DNA of 7,954 nucleotides, from NCBI GenBank assembly GCA_946480055.1, contig CAMLID010000120.1, positions 1 to 7,954 of the forward strand. Reading direction: 5' to 3'. The position numbers and the translations under genes were made by a program. Position 1 is the first letter of the stretch; each line of letters begins with the position of its first letter. Shown piece by piece: positions 1 through 6,527 of the stretch. The notes below the pieces were generated by a model. The model worked only from the letters and a program-made list of their open reading frames with translations, was not told the origin of the DNA and did no database searches. The stretch comes from an uncultured Lysobacter sp. GTDB lineage: Bacteria > Pseudomonadota > Gammaproteobacteria > Xanthomonadales > Xanthomonadaceae.

Positions 1-940
1 CGGCGTTCTGGGCCGCGGTGCCGGTCGCCGTGGTTGCGGCGGCGGCGGGCTCGCCCGGCGCCGGCGCGGTGGTGTCGAATTCCTCCGGGTTCACCGGCGG
101 CGGCATCGACAGCAGCACCAGCACTTCGCGGCCGCGGTCCAGCTGCGCCGCCGGCTTGACGTCGCCGATCAGGAACGCGCGGCTGTCGTCGGGCCGCAGC
201 GCGGCGATGGTGCCGACCGGGAAACCTGGCGGGAAACGTCCGCCCAGGCCCGAGGTCACCAGTTGGTCGCCGACCTGGACGTCGCTGGACAGCGGCACGC
301 TGGCCAGGCGCAGGGTGTCGCTGCGGCCGTCGCCGTAGACCACCAGACGCACGCCGTTGCGCGCCACCGCGACCGGCACCGCGTGCGAGGGATCGGTGAT
401 CAGCAGCACGCTGGCGTGCATCGGATTGACGCCGATGATCTGGCCGAGCAGGCCGCCGGAATCGATCACGCTCTGGCCGGTGCGCACGCGGTCGCGGCTG
501 CCGGCGTCGAGGATCAGGCGCTGGCGGGTCGGGTCCAGGTCGATGTCGAGGATCGGCGCCAGCACCACGTCGAGATTGCCGCGCTCGGCGGCTTCCAGCA
601 GGCCACGCAGGCGCACGTTGTCCGCGGCCAGGGTCTGCAGCCGCGCCATCCGCGCCTGATTGACCAGCAACTCGTTGCGCAGGCGGCGGTTGTCGTCGGT
701 GAGCTGGCTCAGGGTGCCGGCGTCGTCGTGGATGCGCTCGGCCACGCGTCCCGGCCAACCGGCCACGGCCCACAGCGGCGCGACCGCGACACCGGCCTGC
801 CGGCGCGCCTGGTTCAACCAGCCGCCGCGGTGATCGAGCACGATCAGCACCACCGCCAGCGCCAGGTAGGCGAGCAGGCGCAAAGTCCCTGCGACATCAC
901 CAATGCGGGCGGTGGAAGGAGGACCGGCGTAAGACGGCAC
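1..940 (-). CDS. mreC: Rod shape-determining protein MreC (C-terminus cut by window edge)
   Basis: MreC is a bitopic inner-membrane protein that forms periplasmic filaments and links cytoplasmic MreB to the elongation peptidoglycan synthases (MreD, PBP2, RodA). 313 residues are visible. They show a short cytoplasmic N-terminus, one hydrophobic segment (about 20-35, followed by DHRGG), a coiled coil (about 70-117, with repeated Leu/Asn/Arg heptads), then the beta-domain core. Core family signatures seen are ILDAGSRDRV, GLLGQIIGV, LLITDPSHAVPV and VTSGLGGRFPPGFPVG; the last closely matches E. coli MreC as I recall it. The tail after about residue 285 turns Pro/Ala/Thr-rich and leaves the window without a stop. 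The start is GTG at 940-938: an in-frame TAG lies four codons upstream and no earlier start exists. Its Shine-Dalgarno is weak. It lies 188 bp downstream of mreB on the same strand, the usual mreB-mreC order. Confidence 0.95.
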   Translation of the reverse strand, partial: MPSYAGPPSTARIGDVAGTLRLLAYLALAVVLIVLDHRGGWLNQARRQAGVAVAPLWAVAGWPGRVAERIHDDAGTLSQLTDDNRRLRNELLVNQARMARLQTLAADNVRLRGLLEAAERGNLDVVLAPILDIDLDPTRQRLILDAGSRDRVRTGQSVIDSGGLLGQIIGVNPMHASVLLITDPSHAVPVAVARNGVRLVVYGDGRSDTLRLASVPLSSDVQVGDQLVTSGLGGRFPPGFPVGTIAALRPDDSRAFLIGDVKPAAQLDRGREVLVLLSMPPPVNPEEFDTTAPAPGEPAAAATTATGTAAQNA

Positions 941-1128
941 GGGCGGTGTCTACGAGTCGAAAGAGGCGGACGGAAGAGGCCGCGAACGCGGCGCCTGCAT
1001 CGGGACGGCATCCTGCCCTCCCGGACCGCGGACGGCAGGCGTGCTGCCGACTCGCGAATGCTGCAAAAACTGTGACGGTCGTCGCGCCTTGACCCCTCCC
1101 GCTCCGACCAGCGCGGGCGCGCGTTGCG

Positions 1129-2246
<1,118 letters not shown>

Positions 2247-2255
2247 GGAAAAACA

Positions 2256-2275
2256 ACGCTTTCCGACGCTTTTCG
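2256..2275 (-). repeat. 10-bp tandem repeat upstream of the candidate mreB promoter
   Basis: On the minus strand CGAAAAGCGT is followed directly by CGGAAAGCGT, which is 9 of 10 identical. The pair ends 9 bp upstream of the candidate -35 box. One helical turn of periodicity places both copies on the same DNA face, as expected for a regulator pair or an upstream activating element. A regulatory role is an inference; a two-copy repeat can arise by chance. Confidence 0.5.
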
Positions 2276-2421
2276 ACGTTAAGGCTCATCCGCCGGGGTG
2301 GCCCGAAGCCGGTGCCGGTCCCGAGCCGGTCCGAGCCTGAATAGGGCTCCCTTCGCCGGACACGGTCGAATCCTGATTTGCGTCACAAACTGGTCGGCCG
2401 GCCCGGCAGCGGCTACCCTAC

Positions 2422-2451
2422 GCCGCCGGGCGGCACAGGGCCGCCGTTTTT
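2422..2451 (+). promoter_or_regulatory. Terminator-like hairpin in the kinase leader, possible attenuator
   Basis: GGCGGC (2429-2434) can pair with GCCGCC (2440-2445) across a 5-nt loop, followed by GTTTTTA, giving a short intrinsic-terminator shape about 60 nt before the kinase ATG. A second copy of GCCGCC at 2422-2427 could pair with the same GGCGGC, at least as a 5-bp stem with a 3-nt loop, and so exclude the terminator. No upstream plus-strand gene needs terminating here. The six-pair stem is short and the DNA is GC-rich, so chance is a real alternative. Confidence 0.35.
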
Positions 2452-2512
2452 ATGGCCGCTCCTGCGCCTGCACGGCGCTGCACGAGCGGCTCTCAACATT
2501 GGGGTTTCAGCG

Positions 2513-3445
2513 ATGTCTGCACTGATCTGCGGTTCTCTGGCTTACGACACCATCATGGTGTTTCCCGACCAGTTCAAGAACCACATCCTGCCGGACAAGG
2601 TCCACATCTTGAATGTGTCCTTCCTGGTTCCGCGCATGCGCCGCGAGTTCGGCGGCTGCGCCGGCAACATCGCCTACAACCTCAAGCTGCTCGGCGGCGA
2701 TCCGATTCCGATGGCCACCGTCGGTCAGGACTTCGGTCCGTACCGCGAATGGTTCGAAGAGCAGAACATCCGCCTCGATCAGGTCAAGGTGATCGACGAA
2801 CTGTTCACGCCGCAGGCCTTCATCACCACCGATCACGACAACAACCAGATCACCGCGTTCCATCCGGGCGCGATGATGCGTTCGTACGAAAACCACGTGC
2901 GCGACGTCGCCGGCGTCAGCTTCGGCATCGTCAGCCCCGACGGCCGCGAAGGCATGCTGCAGAACGCGACCGAGTTCGCCGAAGCAGGCATCCCCTTCAT
3001 CTTCGATCCGGGCCAGGCGATGCCGCTGTTCAACGGCGAAGAGCTGCGCCACTTCATCGAGCAGGCCGACTACGTCACCGTCAACGACTACGAGTCCAAC
3101 CTGCTGCAGGAACGCACCGGCTGGAGCGAGAAGCAGATCGTCGAACGCGTGAAGGCCTACATCGCCACGCGCGGCCCGCACGGCTCGCTGATCCACACCG
3201 CCGAGAAGACCTACGACATTCCGCCGGCGCACGAGCGCCGCGTGACCGATCCGACCGGCTGCGGCGACGCCTTCCGCGCCGGCCTGATCTTCGGCATCGA
3301 GAAGGGCTACGACTGGCTGACCATCGGCCGCATGGGCAACCTGATGGGCGCGCTCAAGGTCGAACACCCGGGCACCCAGAACCAGCGCTTCGACTACGAC
3401 GAATTCGCCGAGCAGTTCCGTCAGCAGTTCGGTTACGCGCTTTAA
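2513..3445 (+). CDS. PfkB/ribokinase-family kinase, probable adenosine kinase
   Basis: Probably phosphorylates adenosine to AMP with ATP (cytoplasmic purine salvage). The 310-residue protein has the PfkB layout: N-terminal strand ALICGSLAYDTIM, glycine signature GGCAGN (47-52), the NxxE magnesium motif NDYE (191-194), and the anion-hole/catalytic-base motif DPTGCGDAF with Asp252 as base. Several stretches (FPDQF, SFLVPRM, HPGAM, NDYE, TGWSE, DPTG-GDAFRAG, PGTQ) follow the recalled sequence of Mycobacterium tuberculosis AdoK (Rv2202c), so I favour adenosine over a sugar substrate. Cys251 sits where AdoK has Val in the GxGD loop. I take ATG 2513 because MSALICGS matches the family N-terminus; the open frame upstream reads through the intergenic region. 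It stands alone, divergent from mreB, and ends at a strong terminator. Substrate is an inference. Confidence 0.9.
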   Translation: MSALICGSLAYDTIMVFPDQFKNHILPDKVHILNVSFLVPRMRREFGGCAGNIAYNLKLLGGDPIPMATVGQDFGPYREWFEEQNIRLDQVKVIDELFTPQAFITTDHDNNQITAFHPGAMMRSYENHVRDVAGVSFGIVSPDGREGMLQNATEFAEAGIPFIFDPGQAMPLFNGEELRHFIEQADYVTVNDYESNLLQERTGWSEKQIVERVKAYIATRGPHGSLIHTAEKTYDIPPAHERRVTDPTGCGDAFRAGLIFGIEKGYDWLTIGRMGNLMGALKVEHPGTQNQRFDYDEFAEQFRQQFGYAL

Positions 3446-3449
3446 ATCG

Positions 3450-3473
3450 CTGCGCATCGCGCGCGATCCGCAG
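3450..3473. repeat. 24-bp near-perfect palindrome after the kinase stop
   Basis: The left arm CTGCGCATCGCG and right arm CGCGATCCGCAG are complementary at 11 of 12 positions, with a perfect 12-bp palindromic centre (3456-3467). It starts 4 nt after the kinase stop and ends 2 nt before the terminator stem. It has no T-run of its own. It could be a protective 3'-end RNA hairpin, or a dimeric protein site in DNA. Confidence 0.6.
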
Positions 3474-3475
3474 AG

Positions 3476-3504
3476 AAATCCCGGCCATGCGCCGGGATTT
3501 TTTT
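3476..3504 (+). terminator. Rho-independent terminator of the kinase gene
   Basis: A perfect 10-bp stem (AAATCCCGGC, 3476-3485, with GCCGGGATTT, 3491-3500) closes a 5-nt loop CATGC. The T-run covers 3498-3504 (seven Ts, overlapping the stem end). On the minus strand the same stem is followed only by TTTCTCT, so it may also stop the converging GNAT operon, less efficiently. Confidence 0.92.
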
Positions 3505-3518
3505 GCTCCGCGTTTGCG

Positions 3519-3538
3519 ACGGCATGCCGTGATACGGC
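3519..3538. repeat. Overlapping inverted repeats between the convergent genes
   Basis: ACGGCATGCCGT (3519-3530) is a perfect 12-bp palindrome. Its right half GCCGT also pairs with a second ACGGC (3534-3538) across a 3-nt spacer. Three arms can therefore form two alternative hairpins. It lies 18 bp beyond the GNAT stop in that gene's 3' flank. No function can be assigned. Confidence 0.45.
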
Positions 3539-3556
3539 GACGATGCGCGACGCCGA

Positions 3557-4036
3557 TCAAACGTCCAAACGCTTACGGAAAACCGCGACCTCTTCGCCGC
3601 GATGGTGCGCGGTCTCCAGATACTCCCAGTCCAGCCGCCGCATCAGGCTCTGCGCGCTCGCGGTGCCGGTGTAGATCGCAGCATGGCCGCGTCGGCGCGC
3701 CTGATCCTCCAAAGCGGCGATCAGACGCGCACCCACGCCTCGCCGGCGCCAGCCAGGCGCGACCAACGCGGCCGCGGCCCAAGGCGTGAACTGCGAATAG
3801 CCGTCGATGGATACCGCCTTCAGCGCAGCCACGCCGATCGCCGTGCCTTCGTGCAAGGCGACCACGCCGACTGGCAGCGCATCGCGGCTGCAGAACGCCG
3901 CCAGATCCGCAGCCGCATCGCCGGGACCGTCCGGGCCGTAGTAGTCGGACCATTCGCTTTCGAACAGACGCTGCAGGTCGGCGGTCGCCAGCGGATGGTC
4001 CGCCAGCAAGGCGATCGTTATTCCGTCCGCGCTCAC
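3557..4036 (-). CDS. GNAT-family N-acetyltransferase
   Basis: Likely transfers an acetyl group from acetyl-CoA to an amine; the substrate is unknown. The 159-residue protein is a single GNAT domain of normal size. Strand beta4 (AAALVAP, about 88-94) leads into the pyrophosphate-binding motif A R-R-R-G-V-G (97-102) and helix ARLIAALEDQARRRG. Motif B is represented by IYTGTASAQSLMRRLDWEYLET (121-142 region). The N-terminal part (LQRLFESEWSDYYGPDGPGDA, about 21-41) is the usual variable acceptor-side segment. The start is GTG at 4036-4034, which overlaps the TGA of the muramidase gene in GTGA. The frame stays open upstream, but that part is low-complexity Arg/Pro shadow sequence inside the muramidase gene. 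No signal peptide is seen, so it is cytoplasmic. Translational coupling to the muramidase gene is likely. Confidence 0.88.
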   Translation of the reverse strand: MSADGITIALLADHPLATADLQRLFESEWSDYYGPDGPGDAAADLAAFCSRDALPVGVVALHEGTAIGVAALKAVSIDGYSQFTPWAAAALVAPGWRRRGVGARLIAALEDQARRRGHAAIYTGTASAQSLMRRLDWEYLETAHHRGEEVAVFRKRLDV

Positions 4037-4764
4037 GGCGATGTCGCCCGTGCCGCGCGCCACTGCGCGAACGCCGCGGCATCGCCGGCGAACACGTTCA
4101 GATCCACCGGCCCATCGATGCCCTGCACACGGCCGCGGTTGTGGTACTGCCACAGCGTCCAGCGCGCGCTCGCGTCGGGCGCGCGTACGATCCTGCGTCG
4201 CCACAGCGCGCGCCTCGGCAGGTCCTGACGATGGGCGGCGAGGAATTCCGGAGTCACGTAGAGCAGCACGGGTCGGCCGTAGGCGGCTTCGACCAGCGCG
4301 AGGTAGGTATCGAGTTCGCGACGCAACTCCGGCCCGTCCGGACTGCGACCGCAATTGCCGCCGAACTCCAGGTCCAGCGCCGGCGGCAGCACGTCCGTGT
4401 CGGGCGGCGCGGCGGCGATGAAATTACGCGCCTGCTCCGCGCCCGGCTTGCACCAGGTGAAGAAATGATAGGCGCCGACCGCAAGACCTGCCGCACGCGC
4501 GTCGCGCCGGTTCCGATCGAAACGGCGATCGCGATGGTCGCCGCCCTCGCTGGCCTTGAGATAGGCGAAAGCGACATCGTCCGCGGCGACGGCAGGCCAG
4601 TCGATCGCGCCCTGGTGGTGCGAGACGTCGATGCCGCGCAGCGGATAGCGCGCGCGGTCGGGCTGCCAATGCAGGAACCACAACCAGGCCAGCGCCGCGA
4701 TCAGTACGGCCGATGCCGCCAGACCGATCGACGCGGCGGCGATGCGCCAGCCGCGTGCGTTCAC
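4033..4764 (-). CDS. Membrane-anchored GH25 family lysozyme (muramidase)
   Basis: GH25 enzymes cleave the beta-1,4 bond between MurNAc and GlcNAc in peptidoglycan. The 243-residue protein has one hydrophobic segment (about 8-31) with a short basic N-terminus. This predicts an inner-membrane anchor or uncleaved signal with the enzyme in the periplasm. The rest is a complete GH25 barrel: GIDVSHHQG (44-52, Asp46), KASEG (70-74), GAYHFF (97-102), the catalytic D-L-E (Asp131, Glu133), LYVTPEF (168-174), TLWQY (203-207) and VDLNVF (220-225, Asp221). All expected acidic residues are present, so it should be active. Cys105 and Cys138 could form a disulfide. There is no added wall-binding or secretion domain. 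GTG at 4764 is chosen because it overlaps the lipoprotein stop as GTGA and gives the membrane segment. It resembles YegX-type proteobacterial lysozymes. Confidence 0.92.
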   Translation of the reverse strand: MNARGWRIAAASIGLAASAVLIAALAWLWFLHWQPDRARYPLRGIDVSHHQGAIDWPAVAADDVAFAYLKASEGGDHRDRRFDRNRRDARAAGLAVGAYHFFTWCKPGAEQARNFIAAAPPDTDVLPPALDLEFGGNCGRSPDGPELRRELDTYLALVEAAYGRPVLLYVTPEFLAAHRQDLPRRALWRRRIVRAPDASARWTLWQYHNRGRVQGIDGPVDLNVFAGDAAAFAQWRAARATSP

Positions 4765-5486
4765 TTCCAGCCCGGCAGCTGGCTCGCGTCGACGCCGCCG
4801 ACCTCGAACACCGCGGTGCGGGTGCCGCCGGCCTTGACCGGGAACTCGATCGCGACGGTCTTGGCGTTGCGTACGCTGCGCCACAGCGCGCGTTCGTCCT
4901 CGATGAACATGGCGACCGCTTCATCGGTCTTGGGCCGGCTCGCCGCCATCGGCTTGGGCGCCGCGTCGTCGATCTTCACCTGGACCTTGCAGCCGCTGTA
5001 GCAGTTGAAGTCGCCGGCCTGCAGCACGAGGTAACTGCTGCGGCCCCACTGCGGATGGTCGCGGAAGATCAACCGCACTTCCTTGGCCCCGCTGCCGTCG
5101 GTATCGATATGGTCCTTGGCGTAGAGCGCCGCCGAGCGCTGTTCGCCGCCCTTGAGCACCGCCTGGGTCTGGTACGACCACAACGCAGCCAGACGGCGCG
5201 TCTCCAGAGCCTCGACCGCCTTGACCTTGGCCTCCTGATACTGCGGCTTGATCCGCGCCGCGGCCTGGCTGTTCGGGTACTTGGCCGTCAGCACGTCGCC
5301 GTGCGCGCGCGCCACGTCCCACTTGCCCAGGGCCACGGCCTCGTCGAAGGACTTGGCCATCTCGCCGGCAGCCTTTTCGTCGGCCGCGGCCTGCGCGGCG
5401 GCGACCGCCTTTGGGTCCACCGCCGGCTTGCAGGCAGCGAGCGCGAGCGTGACGGCGAGCAACAGCATCGGGGTCCTGGCGTTCAT
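4761..5486 (-). CDS. Predicted outer-membrane lipoprotein, function unknown
   Basis: I do not recognise this 241-residue protein. Its N-terminus is a lipoprotein signal: MNARTP, a hydrophobic core, then lipobox L-A-A-C with the lipidated Cys at 19. Lys at +2 argues for outer-membrane sorting, not retention in the inner membrane. Residues about 24-110 are Ala/Lys-rich and helical, with a TPR-like stretch (FDEAVALGKWDVARAH, then YPNSQAAARI). From about 130 a beta-rich domain follows: EVRLIFRDHPQWG, LVLQAGDFNCYSGCKVQVKID, and KTVAIEFPVKAGGTRTAVFEVGG. Cys162 and Cys166 could form a disulfide in the periplasm. ATG at 5486 is taken because it starts the signal sequence; the frame is open 22 codons further with no signal features. 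The stop overlaps the muramidase GTG (GTGA), so the two are probably translated together. It lies 62 bp after the hydrolase gene. Confidence 0.85.
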   Translation of the reverse strand: MNARTPMLLLAVTLALAACKPAVDPKAVAAAQAAADEKAAGEMAKSFDEAVALGKWDVARAHGDVLTAKYPNSQAAARIKPQYQEAKVKAVEALETRRLAALWSYQTQAVLKGGEQRSAALYAKDHIDTDGSGAKEVRLIFRDHPQWGRSSYLVLQAGDFNCYSGCKVQVKIDDAAPKPMAASRPKTDEAVAMFIEDERALWRSVRNAKTVAIEFPVKAGGTRTAVFEVGGVDASQLPGWK

Positions 5487-5548
5487 CGGGCGTATCTCGT
5501 TGTGGGTCCGTAAGTTCGGGTCGTGAAGTTCTTGTCTGAGTTCTTGGG

Positions 5549-6517
5549 TCAACGCGTTCCGGCCAACTCAGTCACTGCCTGCGCGACCGCGTCGGGACGC
5601 TCCACCAGCGACATGTGGCCGCAGCCGTCCAGCAATACCTGCCGCGCCTGCGGCATGCGCGCAGCGTATAAGGCCATCGCGCTGGAATCGATCACCGCAT
5701 CCTGTCTGCACCATAGCAGCAGCACCGGCTGACGGATCTGCGCCGCGGCATCGCCCGGCAGGAAACGCTCCGGCCCGCGTCCGATGCGGTCCAGCACCGA
5801 TTGCTCGAACGTGGCGTCGCGCTTGCGGCGCGCGATGTAGATGTCGTCGGCCGGCCACGGAATCGCGGGCTTGGCGGCGGCGTCGAAGAACACGGTGTCG
5901 AGGTAGCGCTGCAGCGAACCCATGTCTTCGACCGCGAACGGATTGCGCCCTGCAAGCACCTCGACGCCGAAACGGTTGTCGCGAAAACGCACGCCCGCCG
6001 CGTCCAGCAGGCCGACGCGGTCGACATCGCGCGGATAGCGCGCCGCGGTCAAGGCGGCGATGCCGCCGCCCATCGAATGGCCGAGCAGCACCACCCTGCC
6101 GCCCCGCGGCCGCGCGACCTGTTCGATGAAACGCGCCAGCCGCGCGCTCTGGGCGACGAAACCGTAGTCGCCGCCGGCGCGGCGCTGGCTCTCGCCCCAG
6201 CCCGGCAGATCGGGGATCAGCAAGCGGTAGCGGCCGCGCAGGCGCTGCGCCAGCGGGTACCAGTTTTCCTTGCTGCCGGTGAAACCGTGGACCATGACCA
6301 GCAGCGGCGCGTCGGCCGGCGCATCGTCGTTGTAGGCGTAGACCCAGCGATGGTCGCCGACTTCGACGCTGTCGCGCGACAGGCCGGCGGCGATGCGCTG
6401 ACGGGTGTAATCGGCCAGCACCACGCGGTAGGGATCGCGCCACAGCAACACCGCGACGGTCGCAAACGACGCGGCCGCCACGAGGACGGCCGCGAGTTTG
6501 GCGCGACGCCAGCGCAT
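5549..6517 (-). CDS. Membrane-anchored alpha/beta hydrolase (family V lipase/esterase type)
   Basis: A serine hydrolase, probably acting on acyl esters; the substrate is not determinable from sequence. The 322-residue protein starts with a basic tip and a hydrophobic segment (about 8-25), predicting an inner-membrane anchor or export signal. The fold follows: oxyanion motif HGFTGSKENW (77-86), DLPGWGES (103-110), nucleophile elbow GHSMGG with Ser148, a cap region (about 175-255), acid Asp273 in WCRQDAVI, and base His301 in GCGHMSLVERP. The HGF-x-x-x-K-[DE]-NW, GHSMGG and W-x-x-x-D-x-[VI]-I pattern is that of Moraxella/Psychrobacter-type lipases. The second residue of the last motif is usually Gly; here it is Cys270. 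The start ATG 6517 has a good Shine-Dalgarno and follows the aminopeptidase stop by 8 bp, so they form an operon. The frame runs open far upstream, but that is shadow sequence inside the aminopeptidase gene. Confidence 0.92.
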   Translation of the reverse strand: MRWRRAKLAAVLVAAASFATVAVLLWRDPYRVVLADYTRQRIAAGLSRDSVEVGDHRWVYAYNDDAPADAPLLVMVHGFTGSKENWYPLAQRLRGRYRLLIPDLPGWGESQRRAGGDYGFVAQSARLARFIEQVARPRGGRVVLLGHSMGGGIAALTAARYPRDVDRVGLLDAAGVRFRDNRFGVEVLAGRNPFAVEDMGSLQRYLDTVFFDAAAKPAIPWPADDIYIARRKRDATFEQSVLDRIGRGPERFLPGDAAAQIRQPVLLLWCRQDAVIDSSAMALYAARMPQARQVLLDGCGHMSLVERPDAVAQAVTELAGTR

Positions 6518-6522
6518 GGCCG

Positions 6523-6527
6523 TCCTT
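6523..6527 (-). promoter_or_regulatory. Ribosome-binding site of the hydrolase gene
   Basis: AAGGA on the minus strand lies 5 nt before the hydrolase ATG (6517) and overlaps the aminopeptidase TAA stop by two bases. It is the clearest Shine-Dalgarno in the window, it fixes the hydrolase start, and it suggests termination-reinitiation between the two genes. Confidence 0.75.

Noticed and set aside
263..1075. Long plus-strand open frame opposite mreC
   Set aside because: It is antisense to a strongly conserved mreC reading frame and its translation (His/Arg/Gln/Val-rich, no motifs) is typical of shadow frames in GC-rich DNA.
2378..2512. N-terminal extension of the kinase to an upstream start
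   Set aside because: The added residues come from the intergenic hairpin and GC-rich leader, and the family N-terminus aligns with ATG 2513.
2507..3457. 316-codon minus-strand open frame opposite the kinase
   Set aside because: The plus strand carries the complete PfkB motif set; the opposite frame is low-complexity Val/Ala/Glu/Gly.
4037..4354. N-terminal extension of the GNAT protein
   Set aside because: The frame is open but lies inside the muramidase gene in another frame and gives Arg/Pro-rich sequence; the GTGA overlap gives a normal-size GNAT.
4033..4764. Muramidase as a type IV secretion killing effector
   Set aside because: The protein has an N-terminal membrane anchor and ends just after the GH25 domain, without the extra C-terminal Gln-rich secretion domain of such effectors.
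4713..5513. Plus-strand open frame opposite the lipoprotein
   Set aside because: The minus strand has a clear lipoprotein signal and overlapping gene structure; the plus frame shows no protein-like pattern.
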